Source: Erysipelotrichaceae bacterium (GTDB lineage: Bacteria; Bacillota_I; Bacilli_A; Erysipelotrichales; Coprobacillaceae). Taken from it: DNA of 60,592 nt. Of this stretch, positions 51,117-59,892 are shown piece after piece (within the stretch, counting starts at the first letter, position 1; every line of letters begins with the position of its first letter). The position numbers and the translations under genes are program-made. Location: assembly GCA_021201315.1 (NCBI GenBank), contig JAJQFG010000104.1, positions 1 through 60,592 of the forward strand, given 5' to 3'. The notes under the pieces are model-generated. The model worked only from the letters and a program-made list of their open reading frames with translations. It ran no database searches and was not told where the DNA came from.

Positions 51117-52638
51117 ATCCTACACCCCTCTTACTTCCAGACATATATAAACCTAATTCCTGTTCTGTTGTTTCTTCAGGTTTAACATCAGCCACAATTT
51201 CGCCTTCACTCATAACCAAAATACGATCACTAACAGATAATACTTCACTTAATTCTAATGAAATTAATAATACGGCCTTGCCTTCATCTCTTTGTTTGAC
51301 AATTTGAGAATGAATAAACTCGATAGCACCAACATCCAAACCACGTGTTGGTTGAACACAAATCAAAACATCGGCACCGCTTTCAATCTCACGTGCAATA
51401 ATTGCTTTCTGCTGGTTACCACCAGACATACCACGAGTGATAGAATATGCACCTTCACCAGATCTCACATCATATTTTTCAATTAATTCATTAGCATGCT
51501 CATAAATCTTATTGAAATTTAAAATTCCTTTATTAGAATAAGGACTTTGGAAATAATTCTTTAAAACTATATTTTCAGCCAAATTATAATCCAAAACCAA
51601 ACCATGTTTATGTCTATCTTCAGGAATACAAGCCATTCCATCCAATGTTCTTTGGCGAATAGATTCATTAGTTATATCTTTACCATTCATAATGATTTTA
51701 CCTTCAGTAGGATTAATCAAACCATAAATCGCATAAACTAATTCCGTTTGACCATTGCCATCAATACCAGCAATACATGTGATTTCACCCTTATGCGCTT
51801 CAAAAGAAACATTATTTAAAACTTTCTTAGTAGCATGTCTAGGTAAATAAGACACATTCTCTAACTTCAATGCAGTTTCCCCAATATGGGCTTCTCCCTT
51901 TTCTACATTAAAGTTAACTTTACGTCCAACCATCATTTCAGACATTTTCTCTTTACTAGTTGTAGCTACATCAACCGTATCAACGTATTGTCCTTTACGA
52001 ATAATTGTACAACGATCAGCTGCTTCTTTAATTTCATCAAGCTTATGAGTAATAAATATAATAGACTTACCTTCAGCTTTTAATCCCTTCATAATCCCCA
52101 TTAACTCTGTAATTTCTTGAGGTGTTAAAACTGCTGTAGGTTCATCAAAAATAAGAATTTCATTGTCCCTATATAACATTTTCATGATTTCAACACGTTG
52201 CTGCATACCAACAGTAATATCAGAAATCAATTTATCAGGTTCAATATTTAAATGATATTGATCAGATAAAGCCATTACTTTTTTGCGTGCATTATCCAAA
52301 CTCAAAACACCATTCTTTGTTTCCTCTACTCCCAAAACAATATTTTCTAGTACCGTAAAATTATGAACTAGTTTAAAATGCTGATGTACCATCCCGATAT
52401 TATATTTATTAGCATCATTAGGATCATTAATTGTAACTTTTTCACCATTGATACGTATTTCCCCAATATCAGGTTGATATAAACCAAATAGAATACTCAT
52501 GAGGGTTGATTTTCCTGCTCCATTCTCACCTAATAAAGCATGAATTTCACCGCGTTTCACTTGTAAAGTGATGTTGTCATTTGCTTTAATACCTGGAAAT
52601 TCTTTCGTGATATTAAGCATCTCAATTGCATACTCCAT
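51106..52638 (-). CDS. nupO: Nucleoside ABC transporter ATP-binding protein NupO
   Basis: 510 aa with two ABC domains. Domain 1: Walker A GENGAGKST, signature TVGMQQRVEIMK, Walker B ILIFDEPTAVLTPQE. Domain 2: GIDGNGQTE as a degenerate Walker A, RGMSGGNQQKAI, LICVQPTRGLDVGA, typical of the sugar/nucleoside importer class. Start set at ATG 52638 after AAAGGAGTGAG; the in-frame ATG at 52668 overlaps the promoter. Confidence 0.93.
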   Translation of the reverse strand: MEYAIEMLNITKEFPGIKANDNITLQVKRGEIHALLGENGAGKSTLMSILFGLYQPDIGEIRINGEKVTINDPNDANKYNIGMVHQHFKLVHNFTVLENIVLGVEETKNGVLSLDNARKKVMALSDQYHLNIEPDKLISDITVGMQQRVEIMKMLYRDNEILIFDEPTAVLTPQEITELMGIMKGLKAEGKSIIFITHKLDEIKEAADRCTIIRKGQYVDTVDVATTSKEKMSEMMVGRKVNFNVEKGEAHIGETALKLENVSYLPRHATKKVLNNVSFEAHKGEITCIAGIDGNGQTELVYAIYGLINPTEGKIIMNGKDITNESIRQRTLDGMACIPEDRHKHGLVLDYNLAENIVLKNYFQSPYSNKGILNFNKIYEHANELIEKYDVRSGEGAYSITRGMSGGNQQKAIIAREIESGADVLICVQPTRGLDVGAIEFIHSQIVKQRDEGKAVLLISLELSEVLSVSDRILVMSEGEIVADVKPEETTEQELGLYMSGSKRGVGYEK

Positions 52639-52659
52639 TATCTCACTCCTTTCTTCACC

Positions 52660-52704
52660 ATTATACATGAATTTACAATATTTGAAAATAATAAATTCAA
52701 ATAT
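52660..52704 (-). promoter_or_regulatory. Internal nupO promoter with a 9-bp dyad
   Basis: On the - strand TTTTCA (52683-52688), 17-nt spacer ending ATG, TATAAT (52660-52665). A dyad ATATTTGAA / TTCAAATAT (52678-52686 and 52696-52704) straddles the -35. Confidence 0.5.
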
Positions 52705-52706
52705 CG

Positions 52707-52740
52707 AAAAAAGGATTGTTTAATCAAAACAATCCTTTTT
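52707..52740 (-). terminator. Terminator between the BMP gene and nupO
   Basis: AAAAGGATTGTTT / AAACAATCCTTTTT stem with a 5-nt loop; six T follow on the - strand. It lies 10 nt past the BMP stop, so it would leave the binding protein in excess over the transporter. Confidence 0.85.
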
Positions 52741-52749
52741 ATAAGTATA

Positions 52750-53811
52750 CTAAGATTGATAATTAACTGTAACGTTAGATAAATCAATATAAGTAGAAGG
52801 ATCACTACTGTTTTCAGTAATATCATCACAAGAATATAAGTCAATTTCAGAATTTTGAATCTTAGCTAAAATTGCTTCGTAATCTTCTTGAGTAAATGTA
52901 GTGAATTTATCTGCATTATAAACCATATCACCAGAACCAGTTAAAGTAACAACTTTTCCACCTTCAAATGAATCATTATAGAATGCTTCTAAAGCTTCAG
53001 TAACAGCTGCTCCAACACCTTTTAATGCAGAAGTTAAAACTGTAGTTGATTCATCACCTTGATCTACGTCAACACCAATACTCATAGCGCTATTTTCTTC
53101 AGCTGATGCGAAAACATTAGAACAAATTTGTCCACCACAAGAGAATACGATTTCTACACCATCATTAACATACCAGTTATCACAAGCAGTCTTAATAGAT
53201 GGATCAGCACTATATGTACCAGTATAATAATAGTTAACAGATACTTCTACGCCTAATTCTTCAGCTGCATCATTAGCACCTTGTAAGAATCCAACACCAT
53301 AGTTTACAACTGAATCTCCAGCCATACCACCCATGAATCCTAATTTAGTATAACCTTCTTTAACAGCAGCATAACCTACTAAGTAACCAGATTCATTTTC
53401 AGCGAAAATATAACTAATCGTATTAGATGTAGGTTCCAAATCAGTTTGATCGATAGCAACAAATGTTGTATCAGGGAAATCGGCTTCAGCTTGAGTTACA
53501 GCAGTTGTAAAGTTAAAACCAGGTGTAACAATAATTTTTGCTCCATTGTCGATAGCTTGTTCAATTGTAGCATAAAGACCATCATCATCAGTTGATTGAG
53601 GTGCATAATACTTGTAAGTAATATCTTCACCACAATAAGCTTCAATAGCTTCATAAGCAGATTGGTTGAATGATTTGTCAGTAACAGAACCAGAGTCAGT
53701 AATTAAAGCTACTTCAAAACCATCAGTTGATGAAGAATCATCATCACTACCACTACCGCATCCAACAAGCAACAAAGATAAAGCTACTAAAGACGCAAAC
53801 AATTTTTTCAT
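52750..53811 (-). CDS. BMP-family nucleoside-binding lipoprotein
   Basis: 353 aa. Lipoprotein signal peptide MKKLFASLVALSLLLVGC with lipobox Cys18, then a Ser/Asp-rich linker and the BMP fold (VALITDSGSVTDKSFNQSAYEAIEAY, LGFMGGMAGDSVVNYGVGFLQG, SIGVDVDQGD). Substrate-binding subunit delivering purine or pyrimidine nucleosides to NupOPQ (the B. subtilis counterpart is NupN/YufN). AGGAGG precedes ATG 53811. First gene of the importer operon. Confidence 0.93.
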   Translation of the reverse strand: MKKLFASLVALSLLLVGCGSGSDDDSSSTDGFEVALITDSGSVTDKSFNQSAYEAIEAYCGEDITYKYYAPQSTDDDGLYATIEQAIDNGAKIIVTPGFNFTTAVTQAEADFPDTTFVAIDQTDLEPTSNTISYIFAENESGYLVGYAAVKEGYTKLGFMGGMAGDSVVNYGVGFLQGANDAAEELGVEVSVNYYYTGTYSADPSIKTACDNWYVNDGVEIVFSCGGQICSNVFASAEENSAMSIGVDVDQGDESTTVLTSALKGVGAAVTEALEAFYNDSFEGGKVVTLTGSGDMVYNADKFTTFTQEDYEAILAKIQNSEIDLYSCDDITENSSDPSTYIDLSNVTVNYQS

Positions 53812-53842
53812 TTTTACTTTTCCTCCTTAAATTTATGTAACC

Positions 53843-53871
53843 ATTTTAACATTAAATTAACAAAATTAAAA
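53843..53871 (-). promoter_or_regulatory. Promoter of the BMP-nupOPQ operon
   Basis: On the - strand TGTTAAAAT (extended -10, hexamer at 53843-53848); the -35 17 nt upstream is weak (TTTTAA). Confidence 0.4.
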
Positions 53872-53902
53872 GGGAGTTTAGTAAATTATGGTAAAAAAAG
53901 TA

Positions 53903-53931
53903 GAAAAGAAGATGCTTTATACATCTTCTTC
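53903..53931 (-). terminator. Terminator of ftsK
   Basis: AAGAAGATG / CATCTTCTT stem with a 7-nt loop (53906-53930) covering the ftsK stop codon; TTTTC then CTTTTTTT follow on the - strand. Confidence 0.7.
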
Positions 53932-56205
53932 ATTATATTGACGAATATACACTTCTCTAGGCTTACTTCCAAGTTGAGGTCCAATAACCCCTTCTTCTTC
54001 TAATCGATCAATGATACGAGCTGCTTTATTATAACCAATTCTAAATTTACGTTGTAATAAAGACGTACTTGCTTTTTGAGCTTGAATGACAAATTGACGA
54101 CATTCTTCATATTCTTCATCTTCTTCATCGTCATCGTTGTGGCTTGAAGATGTATCAACAGCTTTAATCGTATCCAATGATTTTTCATATTCAACTTCCT
54201 GTTGATTTTTAATATAATCAACAATAGCTTGTACTTCTTCATCAGTTACATAGCATCCTTGAACACGTGTTGGGGAAGAAGAACCCATTGGAGAGAATAA
54301 CATATCCCCTCTTCCTAGTAGTTTTTCTGCACCTGTAGTATCTAATATGGTTCGTGAATCCACACCAGAAGATACTGCAAAAGCAATACGTGAAGGAATA
54401 TTGGCTTTAATCACACCCGTAATAATATCTGTTGAAGGTCTTTGGGTAGCCACTATCATATGAATACCAGCTGCTCTAGCCATTTGTGATATACGCATGA
54501 TACAATCTTCTACTACTTTACTAGCTACCATCATTAAATCTGCTACTTCATCTAATATTACAACTTTATAAGGCATTAAAGCCAACCAATCATTAGGATC
54601 TTTATTCATATTTTGTTTTTTAATATATTCATTATACGTTTGAATATTTTTAGCATTTACTTTCGCAAACTTTTCATAACGATCTTCCATATCAGAAACA
54701 ACTTCTTGTAAAACACCAGCTGCTTTTTTAGCATCTGTGACCACGGGAAAAGCCAAATGAGGTACATCATTATAGATAGATAACTCTACCTTCTTAGGAT
54801 CAACTAAAATAAGTTTTACTTCATCAGGTTTTGCTCGCATCAATATCGAAGTAATAATCGTATTAATACATACTGATTTACCTGAACCAGTTGCCCCAGC
54901 AACAAGTAAATGAGGCATTTTATCTAAATGTGCATAAACAGGATTACCTGATACATCTTTACCTAAGGCTACAACTAATTTATCATCTGTGTATTTTGGA
55001 TTATTCATTAATGATTTATAAACATCTTTAAAAGCTACAACAGCAGGCGTAGAATTAGGTACTTCAATACCTACATAAGGTTTACCAGGTATTGGTGCTT
55101 CAATACGTATATCAGCAGTTGCTAAAGCTAATTTAATATCATCTTGAAGTTGTAATATTTTATTGACTCTAGTACCTGTTTCTAGTTTTAATTCATATTT
55201 TGTAATAGCTGGACCAATGAAAGCATTTTCTATTGTTGCATTAACCCCAAATTCCTGCAATACGTTAGTTAAACGAATACCATTATTTTTGGCAATATTT
55301 TTTTCTTTAGAAGCATGATTAGTAGAACGTGTTTGTAGTAATGAAATTGGTGGAAGTTTATAGTCATCACTATGAACTGGCTTGATTTCTTCTTTGTTTT
55401 GTTGAACTTCTTTTTTTTCATCACTATCAACAATATCTATTTTCATTTTCTCTTCATTAATTTCAAAAGCTTTAGTTTTTTCCTTAACTGGTTTTTTCTC
55501 TATCGGATCATCAAAAACTTCATCAGGAAATATAATGGTATCCTTAGGTTTACCAAATGGATCAAAGAATCGTGGTTTTTCTCTAAGAATGATGACATTA
55601 TCTTCTTTTTCAGGTTTTTCTTCAATAATCTTCGGTTCTTTAATCTTTGGCTCTTTCACTTTTTTTGGTTTGGGCTTTTTCTTAGCAGTAGATTTATATT
55701 TAAAATAAACACGCGAAAAAACTAAAACACAACCAATAATCAAAATAATACCAGCTACAATTAAAGTTCCTAAAATATCAAACAAACTACTCAAAATTCC
55801 AAACAATAGCATCCCAATCATACCACCCTTATTCCAAGTACCACTTTGAATATAAGTATTAATCATTCCCATACCTTTAGCATCTTGATTGGCTGGAACA
55901 CATGCAATAATCGATATACTAACCAATATCAAATATAAACCAACAGCTTGAGGGCTTGCTAATCTAGGCAACATAGCTTTATATATTGTATATATACAAC
56001 CTATCAGTAATCCTAAATAAACAACACCATAAAGATTTCCAACCAAAAAAGTGACACAACTATTCATAGCTATACCAATAATTCCTAATCTCATTGCTGC
56101 AATAATAATACAAGCTACAACAATTAAAGAAATAATTCTTATTTTAAGGTTTTCTTCAAATATATCTTTCTTGCTTTTTCTTTTTCGTTTTGTTTTAGCC
56201 ATCAA
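53917..56205 (-). CDS. ftsK: DNA translocase FtsK/SpoIIIE
   Basis: 762 aa. Four N-terminal membrane helices (about residues 25-180), a Lys/Glu/Pro-rich linker (180-290), then the RecA-like motor with Walker A LLVAGATGSGKSVCIN, Walker B KVVILDEVADLMM and VATQRPSTDIITG, and the C-terminal winged-helix gamma domain (LLQRKFRIGYNKAARIIDRLEEEGVIGP) that reads orientation sequences. Pumps the chromosome through the division or sporulation septum. The neighbourhood rnjB-ftsK matches B. subtilis spoIIIE, but tepA and ylzJ are missing between them. Confidence 0.94.
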   Translation of the reverse strand: MMAKTKRKRKSKKDIFEENLKIRIISLIVVACIIIAAMRLGIIGIAMNSCVTFLVGNLYGVVYLGLLIGCIYTIYKAMLPRLASPQAVGLYLILVSISIIACVPANQDAKGMGMINTYIQSGTWNKGGMIGMLLFGILSSLFDILGTLIVAGIILIIGCVLVFSRVYFKYKSTAKKKPKPKKVKEPKIKEPKIIEEKPEKEDNVIILREKPRFFDPFGKPKDTIIFPDEVFDDPIEKKPVKEKTKAFEINEEKMKIDIVDSDEKKEVQQNKEEIKPVHSDDYKLPPISLLQTRSTNHASKEKNIAKNNGIRLTNVLQEFGVNATIENAFIGPAITKYELKLETGTRVNKILQLQDDIKLALATADIRIEAPIPGKPYVGIEVPNSTPAVVAFKDVYKSLMNNPKYTDDKLVVALGKDVSGNPVYAHLDKMPHLLVAGATGSGKSVCINTIITSILMRAKPDEVKLILVDPKKVELSIYNDVPHLAFPVVTDAKKAAGVLQEVVSDMEDRYEKFAKVNAKNIQTYNEYIKKQNMNKDPNDWLALMPYKVVILDEVADLMMVASKVVEDCIMRISQMARAAGIHMIVATQRPSTDIITGVIKANIPSRIAFAVSSGVDSRTILDTTGAEKLLGRGDMLFSPMGSSSPTRVQGCYVTDEEVQAIVDYIKNQQEVEYEKSLDTIKAVDTSSSHNDDDEEDEEYEECRQFVIQAQKASTSLLQRKFRIGYNKAARIIDRLEEEGVIGPQLGSKPREVYIRQYNEEDV

Positions 56206-56214
56206 ACTCCCACC

Positions 56215-56245
56215 TTTTTAAAAAAGGCAAGATATATCTTGCCTA
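56215..56245 (-). terminator. Terminator between rnjB and ftsK
   Basis: 20-bp palindrome AGGCAAGATA / TATCTTGCCT (56225-56244) followed on the - strand by TTTTTT; it covers the rnjB stop codon. Confidence 0.75.
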
Positions 56246-57937
56246 TATTTCTACAACTACCCCAATAAATACAGGTTTCTTTCCTGTTTCTTTCACAATA
56301 TATTTCATGGATTGATCTTTCATCATATAACGTATATCGCTAATTTCTATGGTTGGGTCTTCTTTTAATTTACCAACAACTTCTTCACATATATCAATCA
56401 CATGTTTAATAACATATTCTGAATCCTTTAAATAAACAAATCCTCTAGTTTGACAATCTGTTTGAGCCACAATTTCTTTAGTTTCTTTAGAAATTGTTAA
56501 GCCTACAATAACCACACCATCATTGGCAAGTTGAATACGATCATCAATCACTTTTTCGCCAACATCACCAATACCGCTACCATCTATCATAACATCTTCT
56601 ATATCAAAAATATCTCTTTCTTTTGATAATTCTCCATTTTCAAATGTAATACGTTCACCATTATCTAATAAGATAATATTTTCATCTTCAATACCCATAT
56701 CTAAAGCAATCTGACGATTAAAAATAAAATGCTGATATTCACCTTTTATAGGAATATAATACTTTGGCTTAAAGATTTGAATAATAACATTTATATCTTC
56801 TTTAGAAGCATGCATTGAAAATAAATCCTTATTTTTTAATAAATACACATGAGCATCGGTTTTATATAAACCATTATGAGCTTTATTTGCAATTTTTTCA
56901 GTCCCTGGTAAAACTGGTGAAGCAACAATAAAAGTATCTCCTTCTCTGATTTTTAAAAGCTTATCACCACCATCAATAATATCGCAAATATCATGATAAA
57001 TACGTGTTGGCGAGCCACTTAATAAAATAACATAATTACTATCATAAACAGGATTACCAATTTTATCTTTATCTCCTAATAATTTATCAGGAACATCAAT
57101 CACTGGTTTCTTTAATTCTTTACCAATTCTTAGTAAACTATTTGTATTATCATACTTATCTCTACCATAAAAAACAATTTGACGTTTATATTTCTTCGTT
57201 AACTCAACAATTTCTTTAGTACGGAAAACATTTTGTGCAAAACTAGAAATAATAATACGTTCACTACTATCTTCAAAGATTCTTTCAATTTTATTCGTTA
57301 ACTTATGGCTAGGAGACGTATATCCCTCATGTCTAGCACTTGATGATTCAACCATCAAAGCCAATACACCTTTTTTACCAATCTCCATCATCTTTTGAAT
57401 ATCACATCTAAAGCCTTCAGGAGCACCAAAATCTATTATAAACTCACTGCCATAAACAATATAACCACTATCAGTCCAAAAAGCCACACCAACACTACCT
57501 GGAATAGAATGTGTCACAGGGAAAAATTCCACTTGTACACCTTCAATATCTAAAGAGGCATTACGATTCACACGTCTTAAATCTAAATCAATATTAACAT
57601 TGCGATTATGTCTTAAATAACGATTAATCATTTGTTCTATCAAATCACCCGTTAAACTAGGTGCATATACAGGTGCATTAATCGATTGTAATAAATAAGG
57701 AAGTCCTGCCATCACATCATCATGTCCATGTGTAATAATGATTGCAGCAATCCTATCTTTTCTTTCTTCTAAATATGTAAAACTAGGAATAATAACATCT
57801 ACACCTAGTTTATCTGAATCTGGAAATCTAAAGCCTGAGTCTATTATAAATATTTTTTCATTAATTTCTAAACAATACATGCTTTTTCCCATTTCAGCCT
57901 GTCCACCTATTGGAATTAATTGAATTTTATCTTTCAT
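56243..57937 (-). CDS. rnjB: RNase J2-like protein with degenerate active site
   Basis: 564 aa with beta-lactamase, beta-CASP and C-terminal domains of RNase J. The metal motif HxHxDH reads H70-G-H72-D-D74-V75, so the last His is Val. The TGDFKFD Asp motif reads YGSEFIIDF, and the HxSGHxS motif keeps only its second His (FSMHASKED). B. subtilis RNase J2 has a similar weak site (HGHDEN) and acts mainly as partner of RNase J1. Position next to ftsK and dpaAB matches rnjB. Probably a structural subunit. Confidence 0.88.
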   Translation of the reverse strand: MKDKIQLIPIGGQAEMGKSMYCLEINEKIFIIDSGFRFPDSDKLGVDVIIPSFTYLEERKDRIAAIIITHGHDDVMAGLPYLLQSINAPVYAPSLTGDLIEQMINRYLRHNRNVNIDLDLRRVNRNASLDIEGVQVEFFPVTHSIPGSVGVAFWTDSGYIVYGSEFIIDFGAPEGFRCDIQKMMEIGKKGVLALMVESSSARHEGYTSPSHKLTNKIERIFEDSSERIIISSFAQNVFRTKEIVELTKKYKRQIVFYGRDKYDNTNSLLRIGKELKKPVIDVPDKLLGDKDKIGNPVYDSNYVILLSGSPTRIYHDICDIIDGGDKLLKIREGDTFIVASPVLPGTEKIANKAHNGLYKTDAHVYLLKNKDLFSMHASKEDINVIIQIFKPKYYIPIKGEYQHFIFNRQIALDMGIEDENIILLDNGERITFENGELSKERDIFDIEDVMIDGSGIGDVGEKVIDDRIQLANDGVVIVGLTISKETKEIVAQTDCQTRGFVYLKDSEYVIKHVIDICEEVVGKLKEDPTIEISDIRYMMKDQSMKYIVKETGKKPVFIGVVVEI

Positions 57938-57978
57938 TATTTCACCCTTTCACTATAAATAATCATTGTCCCATACAG

Positions 57979-58014
57979 TATGTTAATCATAACATATAAA
58001 TCAATGTCATTCAA
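57979..58014 (-). promoter_or_regulatory. rnjB promoter with dyad over the -10
   Basis: On the - strand TTGAAT (58009-58014), 17-nt spacer ending TGT, TATGAT (57986-57991). The inverted repeat TATGTTA-TGAT-TAACATA (57979-57996) is centred on the -10. Confidence 0.5.
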
Positions 58015-58026
58015 ATTATTTTTAAC

Positions 58027-58602
58027 CTACATTTTCTTGTAACCTAACAAAAATGGTTGAATTTGTTGATGATTTAATGCTTCTCGAATCGTTTCTTTTA
58101 CTTTCTCTTTACAGGCTGTGACACTATTTGGTTTTTGTTTATAGTTATCTTGATAGATTGGTACAATATAATAGTTTTTACGATTATATAATGTTAACAA
58201 ATGTTTTCCACTTAAAGATAATACATCATTAGAATAAATACCTATAATAATTGGTATGGCATTACGTAAGCATGATTTAACAAGCATCGTAATTACATTA
58301 TCATTGATTCCTAATGCAAGTTTAGCAAGTGTATTACTGCTACATGGATATATCAATAAAGCATCTAACAAATGATTAGGTCCATATATTTCAGCTTCAT
58401 TAATCGTATGATGAATTTCACAAGATATAATTTGATATATTTTGTCTTTTAACTCTTGTGCACTATTAAATCTAGTATCCATCATATCAACATGATCACT
58501 CATAAACAAGTCAATATCATAATCATTTTTTAATTCTTCTAAAACATACAACAAATCATCCATACTACAAAAAGATCCTGTTATAGCTACACCTAATCGC
58601 AT
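58027..58602 (-). CDS. dpaB: Dipicolinate synthase subunit B
   Basis: 191-aa flavoprotein-like subunit (LGVAITGSFCSMDDLLYVLEEL; IYPCSSNTLAKLALGINDNVIT) that with DpaA oxidises dihydrodipicolinate-level precursor to dipicolinic acid, the spore core chelator. Overlaps dpaA by 10 nt. In B. subtilis asd-dapG-dapA follow; here rnjB follows directly. Confidence 0.94.
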   Translation of the reverse strand: MRLGVAITGSFCSMDDLLYVLEELKNDYDIDLFMSDHVDMMDTRFNSAQELKDKIYQIISCEIHHTINEAEIYGPNHLLDALLIYPCSSNTLAKLALGINDNVITMLVKSCLRNAIPIIIGIYSNDVLSLSGKHLLTLYNRKNYYIVPIYQDNYKQKPNSVTACKEKVKETIREALNHQQIQPFLLGYKKM

Positions 58603-59387
58603 AATAACACATCCTCTAATATATCACATATCATTTTAGAAGCATAACCATAAGCATAACGGCAAGGAATGGATGGTAATATTTGACTATTAAGATTAAG
58701 TTTTAAAGCAGTATGGTGATCAATTCCATAAGGATATGATGCAATATCCACAATCATAATATTTCTATTAGCCCTATTTAATAGATTTTCATCAATAATA
58801 ACATGAGGAATAGTATTAATCAATATATCCGTATCAATCAAATCAATATCTTGCAAAGAAATATAATGACAACCTTTTAATTCTATATCATCTTGAAGAT
58901 TTTGATTTCTTACCGCTACAGTAACCTCAGCATGAAAACCCTCTAATAAATCAACAATAGCTTTTCCGCAATGACCATAACCAGTAACCAATATATGACT
59001 CTCATATAATGGATATCGACGATGACTAATTAAATAACTTATAACACCTTCGGCAGTTAAAATACTATTATTTCTTATAAAATCTTTATTATCTAATAAA
59101 GCAATATAATGAAAATCATAATCATTGGCTAATTTTAACATATAATCATTATGCATAAGTGTAAAAACAAAAGTACCTTTTTTAATCATTTGACCAATAT
59201 CATCAATAACTATTGTATCCTGGTGCGTATGCAAACAATGCTTTAAATCAATCCCTTTACACCCTAAATAAATAGCATCAGCATACTTCATATCACGTAA
59301 ATTATCTGTAACATAATAACCTTTCTTAGTTAAATCATCCATCAATTGAAGAGATCGCATATCATCATGATTTACATATATCAACAT
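58593..59387 (-). CDS. dpaA: Dipicolinate synthase subunit A
   Basis: 264 aa. C-terminal Rossmann domain with the NADP loop HILVTGYGHCGKAIVDLL and LINTIPHVIID; the ending PSIPCRYAYGYASKMICDILE is the conserved DpaA tail (usual PGKVAPKTAG variant replaced). The N-terminal domain is about 30 residues shorter than in B. subtilis (297 aa). Expressed late in the mother cell; a sigma-K promoter lies just upstream. GAGGTGG precedes ATG 59387. Confidence 0.92.
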   Translation of the reverse strand: MLIYVNHDDMRSLQLMDDLTKKGYYVTDNLRDMKYADAIYLGCKGIDLKHCLHTHQDTIVIDDIGQMIKKGTFVFTLMHNDYMLKLANDYDFHYIALLDNKDFIRNNSILTAEGVISYLISHRRYPLYESHILVTGYGHCGKAIVDLLEGFHAEVTVAVRNQNLQDDIELKGCHYISLQDIDLIDTDILINTIPHVIIDENLLNRANRNIMIVDIASYPYGIDHHTALKLNLNSQILPSIPCRYAYGYASKMICDILEDVLLCD

Positions 59388-59402
59388 ATATCCACCTCAA
59401 TA

Positions 59403-59429
59403 TAAATTATGTCAAATATCATAAAAGGT
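59403..59429 (-). promoter_or_regulatory. Sigma-K promoter of dpaAB
   Basis: On the - strand AC (59428-59429), exactly 16 nt, then CATAATTTA (59403-59411), matching the sigma-K consensus mACm-N16-CATAnnnTA. dpaAB is sigma-K dependent in B. subtilis, and the upstream terminator makes a separate promoter necessary. Confidence 0.65.
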
Positions 59430-59430
59430 G

Positions 59431-59453
59431 AAAAAAACAGTTCAAAGAACTGC
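59431..59453 (-). terminator. Terminator of dgkA
   Basis: CAGTTC / GAACTG stem with a 3-nt loop (59438-59452) followed on the - strand by seven T; it overlaps the end of dgkA. Confidence 0.8.
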
Positions 59454-59804
59454 TAATAAATGAGGTATAAAAATCATTAATCCAATAATAGCTGCAGCTA
59501 TTGCACTTACTAAAACAGCACCTGCACCACAATCTTTAGCAATTTTCGCAAGCGGATGATAAGAAGGTGAACATAAATCAACAATAGCTTCAATCGCAGT
59601 ATTAAGTATTTCTAATGAAATAACTAAAGCAAACAATAAAATACAAATCATCCATTCAATCTTTGTAAGAGAAAAAATAAAACCACATATTATAACCAAA
59701 ACCATCATAACCAAATGTATTTTAATATTTCTCTCTTTTTTAATACATGTCAATATACCTTCAAAAGCATATTGAAAACTCTTATTTATTGGTTGTTTTG
59801 CCAT
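59442..59804 (-). CDS. dgkA: Undecaprenol/diacylglycerol kinase, DgkA family
   Basis: 120-aa membrane kinase with three helices and the family signature EILNTAIEAIVDLCSPSYHPLAKIAKDCGAGAVL. In Gram-positive bacteria it phosphorylates undecaprenol for cell-wall synthesis. Start set at ATG 59804 after GGGGTGAT; ATG 59822 would add six residues but has no ribosome binding site. A TATAAT lies at about 59828-59833. Confidence 0.92.
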   Translation of the reverse strand: MAKQPINKSFQYAFEGILTCIKKERNIKIHLVMMVLVIICGFIFSLTKIEWMICILLFALVISLEILNTAIEAIVDLCSPSYHPLAKIAKDCGAGAVLVSAIAAAIIGLMIFIPHLLAVL

Positions 59805-59892
59805 ATCGATCACCCCATACAATGATTATATCATATATTTTAGATTTTGATATGGAAATTAATATAAAGATTATCGAGAAATATAAAATATA

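Noticed and set aside
55372-55725. 117-codon frame antisense to ftsK
   Set aside because: It is the reverse reading of the Lys/Glu-rich linker of FtsK, giving a Phe-rich artefact. No ribosome binding site or promoter.
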